Part shown: positions 5,672 through 12,333 of the stretch, in pieces
Layout of the letters: every line of letters begins with the position of its first letter
How positions within the stretch are numbered: position 1 is the stretch's first letter
Virus record (IMG/VR): IMGVR_UViG_3300046167_000204
Coordinates: 1 to 38,038 of that record
Length of the DNA stretch: 38,038 nucleotides
From: a virus
Direction: 5' to 3' (one strand)
The notes under the pieces: generated by a model
Databases searched by the model: none
The model's input: only the letters and a program-made list of their open reading frames with translations
What the model was told of the DNA's origin: nothing
Position numbers and translations under genes: made by a program

Positions 5672-5821
5672 ATGCAACACTTTAAAAAAGCCTATAAGAA
5701 TGCGGGTTGTAGAGGTGGTGATGTTGAAAAATTGTTCAATGGTATTTCACGAGAGCAAATTCAAGCTTCAGAGTTTTTTGAATTTGTCAAGTTTTGTTAC
5801 AGAATTTATTCAAGCTTTTAA
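5672..5821 (+). CDS. possible 49-aa protein in the control region
   Basis: ATG at 5672 is preceded by AGGA at good distance. The peptide (MQHFKKAYKNAGCRGGDVEK, ending FCYRIYSSF) has a balanced, protein-like composition. Its 3' end runs into the first iteron copy at 5811. There is no clear rightward promoter, and it lies over the leftward -10 box region, so it may be fortuitous. Confidence 0.35.
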   Translation: MQHFKKAYKNAGCRGGDVEKLFNGISREQIQASEFFEFVKFCYRIYSSF

Positions 5822-5904
5822 AGTCTATCAAGCTTGTAAAGTAAACTTTACACACTTAATTAACTTTCAACGGGGCATAAACTAGGCTTCAAAAGCTTGT
5901 AAAG

Positions 5905-5942
5905 TATGACACTTTTCAAGGGGTGGTATGACACTTTTCAAG
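5905..5942 (+). repeat. 16-bp direct repeats with 22-bp period
   Basis: TATGACACTTTTCAAG occurs at 5905-5920 and again at 5927-5942. The 22-bp period equals two helix turns, typical of iteron arrays that place bound proteins on one DNA face. Confidence 0.8.
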
Positions 5943-5971
5943 CTTGTGAAGTTTGTAAAGTTACACACAAG

Positions 5972-5980
5972 TTATCCACA
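5972..5980 (+). promoter_or_regulatory. DnaA box (perfect)
   Basis: TTATCCACA is identical to the strong E. coli DnaA box. It lies 10 bp beyond the left inverted-repeat arm. Confidence 0.6.
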
Positions 5981-6003
5981 TGTTATACATGGCACACTTT
6001 AAA

Positions 6004-6012
6004 AGTGGATAA
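6004..6012 (-). promoter_or_regulatory. DnaA box (one mismatch)
   Basis: The minus strand reads TTATCCACT, one base from consensus, in opposite orientation to the box at 5972-5980 and 23 bp away from it. Confidence 0.5.
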
Positions 6013-6284
6013 GCTGTTGATATCCTGTGTGAAGTTTTTAAAGTAGGGGGGAGCAGGATGCACAAGGGGGTGGGTGGGTATATATATAAATCTTATACAT
6101 TTCTACCCAATAGTGGTATTAACCAGTTGGGCTTTATAAAGCTTTAAAACTTTACAAACTTCATAAGCTTTTATATACTTTACAACACAGAATAACTCCT
6201 AATATTTTATAGTTGTTAGTGTTAGTTTGGGGGATAATAAAGAAGGAATAAGGTGGGTAGTCAGTATGACTAGGGTGGGGCTTT

Positions 6285-6307
6285 ATAGGTATTATCCTAT
6301 CAGGATA
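6285..6307 (-). promoter_or_regulatory. pair of mutually exclusive hairpins in the leftward leader
   Basis: ATAGG (6285-6289) can pair with CCTAT (6296-6300), or TATCCT (6293-6298) with AGGATA (6302-6307). The two share bases and exclude each other. They lie about 27-50 nt downstream of the predicted leftward start near 6334, where an attenuator or regulatory switch could act. A further hairpin, TAGTC-AGTAT-GACTA, follows at 6258-6272. Confidence 0.35.
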
Positions 6308-6340
6308 TATGTATTTAAAACGGGGGACATTTTCAATTAT

Positions 6341-6369
6341 ATTATACACATACTTTTCAATTTTGTCAA
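6341..6369 (-). promoter_or_regulatory. perfect sigma70-type promoter, leftward
   Basis: Minus strand: TTGACA (6369-6364), 17-nt spacer, TATAAT (6346-6341). It is back to back with the rightward promoter at 6407-6435. Transcription would run through the putative origin toward the leftward genes, or provide origin RNA. Confidence 0.75.
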
Positions 6370-6414
6370 GTGCTTTCTTCAATTACTTTAAATTACATCA
6401 AAAGACTTGACAAA
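6362..6414. repeat. inverted repeat over the two -35 boxes
   Basis: TTTGTCAAGT (6362-6371) and ACTTGACAAA (6405-6414) are perfect 10-bp inverted arms that contain the -35 boxes of the divergent promoters. A dimeric regulator bound here could control both directions. Confidence 0.6.
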
Positions 6415-6435
6415 TGTTAAAAGATACTATATAAT
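6407..6435 (+). promoter_or_regulatory. perfect sigma70-type promoter, rightward
   Basis: TTGACA (6407-6412), 17-nt spacer, TATAAT (6430-6435). Only six bases separate the -10 box from the TerS ATG, so the predicted transcript start coincides with the start codon. Confidence 0.8.
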
Positions 6436-6441
6436 AATACC

Positions 6442-6852
6442 ATGAGTTACTTGCCAGAGAAGAAAAGAAATCTAACTGAGAAACAAGAAGCATTCTTGAA
6501 TCACTTAGTAGAGACTGGTGGGGATTTCAAAAAGTCAGCCGAACTTGCAGGGTATTCAGGCAATCACTATCAAATATTAAAATCACTTAAAAACGAAGTA
6601 GTGGATTTAGCCAGTGACGTACTTGCAAGGGAAGCTCCTACTGCAGCATTCAAGCTTATAGAGGTTATGAAATCTGATAAGCCTGTTCCTCAAGCTAACA
6701 ACAAGCTACAAGCTGCACAGACGATACTAGATAGGGCTGGTGTTGTTAAGACCGATAAGGTTGATATTAATCATAATGTCAGTGGTGGTATCTTTATACT
6801 ACCAGAGAAACATACGATTGATATAGAAGCAGAAGATGTTAGCTATGAATAA
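6442..6852 (+). CDS. terS: terminase small subunit
   Basis: A 136-aa protein with an N-terminal helix-turn-helix of terminase small-subunit type (residues about 11-40: LTEKQEAFLNHLVETGG, then KKSAELAGYS), a helical middle (LIEVMKSDKP, NNKLQAAQTILDRAGV) and a short acidic tail. TerS recognises phage DNA and stimulates TerL ATPase during headful or site-specific packaging. It is the first rightward gene. No Shine-Dalgarno sequence precedes the ATG, and the promoter geometry predicts a leaderless mRNA. The next in-frame Met (in EVMKSDK) is too far inside to be the start. Confidence 0.8.
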   Translation: MSYLPEKKRNLTEKQEAFLNHLVETGGDFKKSAELAGYSGNHYQILKSLKNEVVDLASDVLAREAPTAAFKLIEVMKSDKPVPQANNKLQAAQTILDRAGVVKTDKVDINHNVSGGIFILPEKHTIDIEAEDVSYE

Positions 6853-7027
6853 GCTTTGGATAACTGAATATATAGATGCACATGAAGGAATTGCAATAGG
6901 TCCTTACATTAAAGCAGATACCATTGCCCAAGCAAGTAGAATAGCTATACAGTATGGGTTGTTAGTTCTAGGAGAGATTCAAGAGCTACAACATGATGAA
7001 CAAGAAATAAAAAAAATAGTCCATTAG
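6845..7027 (+). CDS. small conserved phage protein (60 aa)
   Basis: It begins MNKLWITEYIDAHEGIAIGP and continues with a helix and a KADTIAQASRIAIQYGLLVLGEI segment. An earlier in-frame ATG at 6836 gives three more residues; I prefer 6845, which sits just before the terS stop (overlap 8 nt). The alpha/beta pattern resembles the 69-aa protein at 1537-1746. Role unknown; its place between terS and terL suggests a virion or packaging accessory. Confidence 0.6.
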   Translation: MNKLWITEYIDAHEGIAIGPYIKADTIAQASRIAIQYGLLVLGEIQELQHDEQEIKKIVH

Positions 7028-7045
7028 GACTAGGACAGTACACTA

Positions 7046-7324
7046 ATGAGCATTGAATATAGAGGAGAAAGGTTTTCAGGTTATAACAAACCTAAACGTA
7101 CTCCAAAACATCCGACTAAATCACACGTGGTTCTTGCAAAAGAAGGGACTACTATTAAAATGATTAGGTTTGGTGAACAAGGTGCTAAGACTGCTGGTAA
7201 ACCTAAAGCAGGTGAATCAGCTAGAATGAAAGCAAAGAGAAAGTCTTTTAAAGCGAGACACGGTAAGAATATTAAGAAAGGTAAACTATCAGCAGCTTAT
7301 TGGGCTGATAAGGTTAAGTGGTAA
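7046..7324 (+). CDS. small basic phage protein (92 aa)
   Basis: Strongly Lys/Arg-rich. The sequence starts MSIEYRGERFSGYNKPKRTP, with a beta-like core (HVVLAKEGTTIKMIRFGEQG) and a C-terminal basic helix (KRKSFKARHGKNIKKGKLSA) ending in YWADKVKW. I recall such proteins beside terminases in marine phages, without known function. It is one of four neighbouring very basic small proteins and may bind DNA or RNA. Confidence 0.7.
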   Translation: MSIEYRGERFSGYNKPKRTPKHPTKSHVVLAKEGTTIKMIRFGEQGAKTAGKPKAGESARMKAKRKSFKARHGKNIKKGKLSAAYWADKVKW

Positions 7325-7325
7325 G

Positions 7326-7520
7326 ATGGGTAAACAAATAGGAAGCGATAGTCCTGACGGAGCTGTTAAGTTTAGAGAAAGAGTATATAAACCTTCATGG
7401 CACGGAGGTAAAGGTTCTAAACCTCGTATCGATATACACTCTAAACAATACAGAGATAATTGGGATGCAATATTTGGAAAGTCAAAAGGAGATGAAGATG
7501 CCGACAAAGAAGAAAGCTAA
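7326..7520 (+). CDS. small basic phage protein (64 aa)
   Basis: It begins one base after the previous stop. The sequence contains DSPDGAVKFRERVYKPSWHG and GKGSKPRIDIHSKQYRDNWD, then an acidic tail. No known domain is recognised. Overlap with the next gene suggests co-translation in the basic-protein cluster. Confidence 0.6.
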   Translation: MGKQIGSDSPDGAVKFRERVYKPSWHGGKGSKPRIDIHSKQYRDNWDAIFGKSKGDEDADKEES

Positions 7521-7686
7521 ATCAACCGTGAACAAAGCTGGTAACTATACCAAGCCAACCTTGCGTAAGAGACTTTTCGAGAAGGTTAAACGCGGTACTA
7601 AAGGTGGTAAAGCCGGTCAGTGGTCTGCTCGAAAAGCCCAGCTCTTAGCTAAACTTTACAAAGCTGCAGGGGGCGGCTATAAATAA
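7495..7686 (+). CDS. small very basic phage protein (63 aa)
   Basis: I take the ATG at 7495 (MKMPTKKKAKSTVNKAGNYT), with AAAGGAG upstream, rather than the in-frame ATG at 7465. The core TKPTLRKRLFEKVKRGTKGG and the end GQWSARKAQLLAKLYKAAGG match, from memory, a family frequent in marine phages. Net charge is highly positive. It overlaps the previous gene in another frame by 26 nt. Confidence 0.65.
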   Translation, partial: KMPTKKKAKSTVNKAGNYTKPTLRKRLFEKVKRGTKGGKAGQWSARKAQLLAKLYKAAGGGYK

Positions 7687-7687
7687 T

Positions 7688-7822
7688 ATGAAAAGGATAA
7701 AAGAATTTATGATAGATATGATGGATAAACTAAACAAAGCATACGCTAAGTTATTTAAAAAGTGTTTAACACCAAAAACAAAGAAAAAGAATGTCGCTAA
7801 AAGAAAGCCAAAGAAGTCTTAG
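7688..7822 (+). CDS. 44-aa Lys-rich protein
   Basis: ATG at 7688 lies just after the previous stop. The peptide has a Met/Lys helix (KRIKEFMIDMMDKLNKAYAK) and a KKKNVAKRKPKKS tail. It overlaps the start of the next gene by 32 nt. It is short enough to be uncertain, but it fits the gapless layout and basic composition of its neighbours. Confidence 0.45.
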   Translation: MKRIKEFMIDMMDKLNKAYAKLFKKCLTPKTKKKNVAKRKPKKS

Positions 7823-8036
7823 AGCTTGGACCAAACAAGACTGGGGTACTAAGAGCGGTAAAAAGTCGTCAGAGACGGGTGAAAGATATCTCCCGAAAAA
7901 GGCGATTGCATCACTTTCGGATTCGGAGTATGCGTCTACAACGAGAGCTAAAAGAAAAGGAACAAAAGCTGGAAAGCAACACGTAGCACAACCTGATAAA
8001 ATTAAAAGAAAGACAAGACAGTATAGAAAAGTATGA
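7791..8036 (+). CDS. small basic phage protein (81 aa)
   Basis: The sequence (SLKESQRSLRAWTKQDWGTK, SGKKSSETGERYLPKKAI, TTRAKRKGTKAGKQHVAQP) matches a pattern I recall as a recurrent domain of unknown function in marine phages and some large viruses. It is Lys/Arg/Ser-rich and likely nucleic-acid binding (inference). Its stop overlaps the next ATG (ATGA). Confidence 0.65.
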   Translation: MSLKESQRSLRAWTKQDWGTKSGKKSSETGERYLPKKAIASLSDSEYASTTRAKRKGTKAGKQHVAQPDKIKRKTRQYRKV

Positions 8037-8323
8037 AAGAAGGATATATAAAAAGAGCTACATCAACGATACCTTTCGGGTATCAGTTAGCTGAAGAAGC
8101 TAGTTCTTTTTTAAAACCTATTGAAGATGAGTTAGAAGCTTTGCAGATTGCAGAGAACATGGTAGTCAACGAAGAGATATCGTTACAGGCTGCATGTGAT
8201 TGGTTAGAATATAAAACGGACAGACGCATGTCTGCTCCGGGACTTAAAAAACACATAGATAAAAAGTATGGATTACGAAGCGAAAGATTGGGAATTGAAT
8301 CCTCATCTTTACTTGCAAGATAA
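8033..8323 (+). CDS. helix-turn-helix-like protein upstream of TerL (96 aa)
   Basis: The N-terminus is KRATSTIPFGYQLAEEAS. Residues about 38-80 (ALQIAENMVVNEEISLQAAC, DWLEYKTDRRMSAPGLKKHI) look like a helix-turn-helix of the kind that reads repeated DNA. It overlaps the terL start by 56 nt in another frame. Such a gene immediately before terL could be a second DNA-recognition subunit or a regulator of packaging. Confidence 0.55.
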   Translation: MKEGYIKRATSTIPFGYQLAEEASSFLKPIEDELEALQIAENMVVNEEISLQAACDWLEYKTDRRMSAPGLKKHIDKKYGLRSERLGIESSSLLAR

Positions 8324-9917
8324 CGAAGGTAATTTTGTAAAGAATAAAGATGGTACGCCTCGTAAGAAAGGTGGTAGACCTCCTAAAGATGCACAAGATG
8401 CAGCACGTAGGACTATTACTCGTAAACAAAAGAACATCAGAAAACTTGAAGAAAAGCTAAACAACGCTAAGAAATCATTCAAGAAACAAAAGACAACACT
8501 TGAAAAGCTGGACAATACTAAAGAAGGTATTGTTACAGAAAGTGATTTAGACACATTACCCAAAGCTGTAAAAGAAGTACTTGATAATCATCATGTATTC
8601 TTCCACGCTAACGAAGGTCCACAAACAGACTTCCTTGCTGCTGGTGAGAAAGATGTATTATATGGTGGAGCTGCTGGTGGTGGTAAATCATATGCCATGA
8701 TTGTTGACCCTTTAAGATATGCACACAGGTCTGCACACAGAGCCTTAATACTTAGAAGGTCTATGCCAGAACTTCGTGAGATGATTGATAAGTCTCGTGA
8801 ACTATATCCACAAGCATTTCCCGGTGCTAAGTTCAGAGAAGTAGAAAAGCTTTGGAACTTTCCAAGCGGTGCAAAGGTAGAGTTTGGATTCCTTGAGAGA
8901 GATGCAGACGTATATCGTTATCAAGGACAAGCATATAGCTGGATAGGGTTTGATGAGATAACCCATCTACCTACAGAGTTCAGTTGGAACTATCTTGCTT
9001 CACGTCTTAGAACAACAGACAAAGAAATAGAAACGTACCTACGATGTACTGCTAACCCCGGTGGTGTTGGTTCCCATTGGGTAAAGAAAAGATACATAGA
9101 ACCAAACGAATCAAACAAATCATTCAAAGGTCATGATGGACTAACACGAAAGTTTATTCCTGCTAAGTTAGCTGATAACCCTTATCTAGCAGAAGATGGT
9201 ATATACGAGCAGATGCTTAAGTCTTTACCACCTATACAACGTAGACAACTGTTAGAAGGTAACTGGGATGTAGCTGAAGGAGCTGCATTTGTTGAGTTTA
9301 GTCCTGAAAATCACATCATTACACCTTTTGTACTACCTGTACATTGGGAAAGAGTTAAAGCAGTTGACTACGGATACGCTGCAGAATCTTGTTGTTTATG
9401 GGGTATTATGGACATGAACGATAATACTTTAATAATATATAGAGAATTATACAGAAAAGGCTTGACAGGAGAAGAATTAGGTGCTATAATAACTGATATG
9501 GAGACAGAAGACCCATTCTCAGTGAACGGTGTCTTAGATACTGCAGCATGGGCAAGAACTGGTACAACCGGTCCAACTGTAGGAGAAAGTTTAGTTAAGG
9601 CTGGTCATAAGTTAAGACGAGCTGATAAGAATAGAATACAAGGTAAGATACAAATACATGAGTATTTAAAGGTTAGAGAGAACGGTAGACCTAAGTTACA
9701 GATATTTAATACATGTCCTAACTTAATAAGAGAGTTACAGTCTATACCGTTATCTAAAACTAACCCTGAAGATGTAGACACAAAAGCTTCAGACCACGCA
9801 TATGATGCATTACGTTATATGATAATGAGTAGACCAAGAATGGAAAACCCATTAGAACGTATTAGAGGTTTGAAACGTGATATGTACAGACCAGTAGACT
9901 CAACCTTTGGTTATTAA
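8268..9917 (+). CDS. terL: terminase large subunit
   Basis: A 549-aa packaging motor. The first ~110 residues are a charged, coiled-coil extension. The ATPase domain has Walker A GGAAGGGKS (133-141) and Walker B WIGFDE (225-230, catalytic E230). A coupling motif (CTANPGG) follows. The C-terminal RNase H-like nuclease domain shows acidic residues D367 (AVDYGY), D424 (VLDTAAW) and D513 (SDHAYDALRY). The protein translocates DNA into the procapsid through the portal and cuts it. A perfect promoter lies inside the gene at 9462-9490, directly before the in-frame codon M411. Confidence 0.95.
   Translation: MDYEAKDWELNPHLYLQDNEGNFVKNKDGTPRKKGGRPPKDAQDAARRTITRKQKNIRKLEEKLNNAKKSFKKQKTTLEKLDNTKEGIVTESDLDTLPKAVKEVLDNHHVFFHANEGPQTDFLAAGEKDVLYGGAAGGGKSYAMIVDPLRYAHRSAHRALILRRSMPELREMIDKSRELYPQAFPGAKFREVEKLWNFPSGAKVEFGFLERDADVYRYQGQAYSWIGFDEITHLPTEFSWNYLASRLRTTDKEIETYLRCTANPGGVGSHWVKKRYIEPNESNKSFKGHDGLTRKFIPAKLADNPYLAEDGIYEQMLKSLPPIQRRQLLEGNWDVAEGAAFVEFSPENHIITPFVLPVHWERVKAVDYGYAAESCCLWGIMDMNDNTLIIYRELYRKGLTGEELGAIITDMETEDPFSVNGVLDTAAWARTGTTGPTVGESLVKAGHKLRRADKNRIQGKIQIHEYLKVRENGRPKLQIFNTCPNLIRELQSIPLSKTNPEDVDTKASDHAYDALRYMIMSRPRMENPLERIRGLKRDMYRPVDSTFGY
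9462..9490 (+). promoter_or_regulatory. perfect sigma70-type promoter inside terL
   Basis: TTGACA (9462-9467), 17-nt spacer, TATAAT (9485-9490), in sense orientation. The predicted start near 9497-9498 coincides with an in-frame ATG of terL (9498-9500). It would also supply extra mRNA for the portal and downstream structural genes. Confidence 0.6.
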
Positions 9918-9922
9918 AATAT

Positions 9923-12124
9923 ATGGCAGACAACGATAATACATTTTTAAACGCTAATGATATCTACGAAGAAGTAGAAGGCGAAGCTGGAGTACAGCTT
10001 ACTCTTGAAGAAGACCAACAAAGAAATCTTATTGGTATTATTAAAGGACGTTATGCTCAAGCTGAAGACGCTAGACAAACTGATGAGACTCGTTGGTTAA
10101 AAGCATATGAGAACTATAGAGGTCTTTATGCTAAAGGTGTTAAATTTAGAGAATCAGAAAAGTCTAGAGTATTTGTAAAAGTTACTAAGACTAAAGTACT
10201 TGCTGCATTTGGACAGCTTGTTGATGTTATCTTTGGTACAGGTAAGTTCCCTATAGGAATTGCTGAAACTAAAATAGCAGAAGGTGAAACAAACTTTGCA
10301 CACCTTGATACAGCTAACCCTACACCCGGATTAGAAACTACAGAAGCTGAAATACCAGATGATATTGGTAACAGAATAGATAACCCATATGATGTTGGTT
10401 ACGAAGGAGATGGTAAAACTTTAAAGCCCGGTGCAAGTTTTTATAACGGTATCTTTGAAGATACTATTGAAGACCAAGCTGAAGAAGCTGGTATTCTTAC
10501 AGATGGTGTAAGCCCTAACCCACAAGCAATAGAAGTATCTCCTGCACAAAGAGCTGCAAGAAGAATGGAGAAACTTATCCATGACCAAATTGAAGAATCA
10601 AACGGTAACTCAGAATTACGAAATGCTCTTTTAGAATCTGCCCTACTCGGTACGGGGATTGTAAAAGGACCATTTAACTTTAACAAGAAACTTCACAAGT
10701 GGGATACCGATGAAGAAGGTAATAGAAATTATAACCCATTAGAAGTTAGAGTACCTAGAATTGAGTTTGTTAGTTGTTGGGATTTTTATCCTGACCCTAA
10801 TGCTACTAACATGGAAGAGTGTGAATATATAATACATAGACACAAGATGAATAGAAGTCAATTAAGGCAACTACGTAATATGCCTTACTTTGATGATGAT
10901 GCAATACGTAGTGCAATACAAATGGGTGCTAATTACGTAGAGAAAGATTTTGAAAGCCAGTTAAAAGACGATGCTAGAAGTGACGAAGACATAAACAGTA
11001 GTTACGAAGTCTTAGAATACTGGGGAATGATGGATGCAGAATACGCTAGAGAAGTAGGAATTGACTTACCCGACACTGTTGATGACCTAGATGAAGTACA
11101 AGTAAACATATGGACATGTGGCACTTACTTGTTAAGGGCTGTACTTAATCCATTCACTCCGTATAGAATACCATACAATGCTTTCCCATACGAAAGAAAC
11201 CCATATAACTTCTTTGGTATTGGTGTAGCAGAGAACATGGATGATTCACAACAAATTATGAATGGTCATGCAAGAATGGCTATAGATAACTTAGCAATGT
11301 CTGGTTCTCTAGTGTTTGATGTAGATGAGTCTGCCCTAGTAGGTGGACAATCAATGGAGATATATCCGGGTAAAGTCTTTAGAAGACAAGCTGGAATGCC
11401 GGGACAAGCTATACACGGTTTGAAGTTTCCTAATACATCACAAGAAAACTTAATGATGTTTGATAAGTTCAGACAACTTGCAGACGAACAAACAGGTATA
11501 CCTAGTTACTCACACGGACAAACAGGTGTTCAAAGTATGACAAGGACTGCTTCTGGTATGTCTATGTTACTTGGAGCATCAAGTTTAAATATTAAAACAG
11601 TTATCAAAAACCTTGATGACTTTTTATTAAAGCCACTAGGGGAGTCTTACTTCCAGTGGAACATGCAATTCTTAGAAGATGAGTTGGATGTTAAAGGTGA
11701 TTTAGAAGTTAAGGCTACAGGTACGAATAGCTTGATGCAGAAAGAAGTTAGGAGTCAAAGACTTACTATGTTCTTACAAACTGCACAAAGTCCTGCTATT
11801 GCTCCGTTTGTTAAGATTTCTAAACTCGTAAGTGAACTTGCCTACAGCTTAGACTTAGACCCTGATGAAATACTCAATGACCCTGAAGAAGCTGCAATCA
11901 TGGCACAAATAATAGGAATGCAGAATGCTGGACAAACAAATGGCGAGGAAGCTCAACCCGGTGGTCAACAGCCCTCAATGGGAGGACCTGAAGGAGTACC
12001 TCAACAGCCTCAAGAACTTGGAGCTACAGGCACTGGCGGTGGCAACATCGGAACAGGAAATGTACCGGTTGCAGGGGAGAGTGAGTTCTCTGGTCAGACT
12101 GGAGCAACTGGACAAGCAGGTTAA
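9923..12124 (+). CDS. portal (head-tail connector) protein
   Basis: At 733 aa it is in the size range of large podovirus-type portals. It follows terL by 5 nt. Supporting features are the N-terminal region with RQTDETRWLKAYENYRGLYA, the central portal-like region (FVSCWDFYPDPNATNMEECE, then YIIHRHKMNRSQLRQLR), NPYNFFGIGVAENMDD, and MTRTASGMSMLLGASS. These resemble podophage connector proteins. Dodecamers would form the DNA channel at one capsid vertex. The last ~65 residues are Gly/Gln/Pro/Thr-rich low-complexity sequence, and the same DNA encodes a second protein in another frame. Confidence 0.85.
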   Translation: MADNDNTFLNANDIYEEVEGEAGVQLTLEEDQQRNLIGIIKGRYAQAEDARQTDETRWLKAYENYRGLYAKGVKFRESEKSRVFVKVTKTKVLAAFGQLVDVIFGTGKFPIGIAETKIAEGETNFAHLDTANPTPGLETTEAEIPDDIGNRIDNPYDVGYEGDGKTLKPGASFYNGIFEDTIEDQAEEAGILTDGVSPNPQAIEVSPAQRAARRMEKLIHDQIEESNGNSELRNALLESALLGTGIVKGPFNFNKKLHKWDTDEEGNRNYNPLEVRVPRIEFVSCWDFYPDPNATNMEECEYIIHRHKMNRSQLRQLRNMPYFDDDAIRSAIQMGANYVEKDFESQLKDDARSDEDINSSYEVLEYWGMMDAEYAREVGIDLPDTVDDLDEVQVNIWTCGTYLLRAVLNPFTPYRIPYNAFPYERNPYNFFGIGVAENMDDSQQIMNGHARMAIDNLAMSGSLVFDVDESALVGGQSMEIYPGKVFRRQAGMPGQAIHGLKFPNTSQENLMMFDKFRQLADEQTGIPSYSHGQTGVQSMTRTASGMSMLLGASSLNIKTVIKNLDDFLLKPLGESYFQWNMQFLEDELDVKGDLEVKATGTNSLMQKEVRSQRLTMFLQTAQSPAIAPFVKISKLVSELAYSLDLDPDEILNDPEEAAIMAQIIGMQNAGQTNGEEAQPGGQQPSMGGPEGVPQQPQELGATGTGGGNIGTGNVPVAGESEFSGQTGATGQAG

Positions 12125-12155
12125 AGAAGCAATTAACAGAAAACAAGAGGGATAA
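11925..12155 (+). CDS. small helical protein overprinted on the portal 3' end (76 aa)
   Basis: It shares 200 nt with the portal gene in a different frame. The product (MLDKQMARKLNPVVNSPQWE, DLKEYLNSLKNLELQALAVA, SEQEMYRLQGRVSSLVRLEQ) has the 'SPxWExLxEYL...QGRxxxLxxL' pattern of a short helical protein I associate with podovirus-like phages. The overlapping portal frame is low complexity, so this frame appears the more constrained. An alternative ATG is at 11940. It ends 4 nt before the next gene, as expected for a real gene. Confidence 0.7.
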   Translation: MLDKQMARKLNPVVNSPQWEDLKEYLNSLKNLELQALAVATSEQEMYRLQGRVSSLVRLEQLDKQVKEAINRKQEG

Positions 12156-12159
12156 ATAT

Positions 12160-12333
12160 ATGTTAAGTTTTATACAAACAATAAACGAATGGATAGCCGT
12201 AATACCAACTATAGTAATGGGAGCATCTTTAATTTGTTCTCTTACACCTACACCAAAAGATGATGCATGGGTAGGTAAAGCTTACAGAATATTAGACTGG
12301 TGTGCATTGAACGTAGGTAAGGCAAAACAATGA
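12160..12333 (+). CDS. 57-aa membrane protein
   Basis: ATG at 12160 is preceded by AGAGGG. A hydrophobic segment (WIAVIPTIVMGASLICSL) is followed by TPTPKDDAWVGKAYRILDW and CALNVGKAKQ. This arrangement recurs, from memory, in short membrane proteins of marine phages. One transmembrane helix could make it a small holin-like or virion-membrane protein; neither is shown. The stop overlaps the next ATG (ATGA). Confidence 0.65.
   Translation: MLSFIQTINEWIAVIPTIVMGASLICSLTPTPKDDAWVGKAYRILDWCALNVGKAKQ

Larger units (their letters stand above)
5811..6170. other. candidate replication origin
   Basis: This non-coding block contains repeated AAGCTTGTAAAGT words (5811-5824, 5829-5842, 5892-5905, 5939-5952) and two DnaA boxes facing each other (5972-5980 and 6004-6012). 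It also has G-tracts on the plus strand (6046-6051, 6066-6070, 6072-6074, 6076-6078), then an alternating TA run (6080-6088) that could unwind easily. A 22-bp element at 5940-5961 recurs inverted at 6149-6170 with one mismatch, enclosing the DnaA boxes. The combination matches origins that use host DnaA plus an iteron-binding protein. No initiator gene is recognisable in the window. Confidence 0.5.
5940..6170. repeat. 22-bp inverted repeat flanking the DnaA boxes
   Basis: The arms at 5940-5961 and 6149-6170 are reverse complements at 21 of 22 positions. The 187-bp interior holds both DnaA boxes and the G-tracts. At 6131-6142 lies an extra perfect palindrome, GCTTTATAAAGC. Confidence 0.8.

Noticed and set aside
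6161-6382. 73-aa minus-strand ORF in the control region
   Set aside because: The perfect leftward promoter (6369-6341) lies inside it and its start is upstream of the predicted transcript start; the region is dominated by repeats and hairpins.
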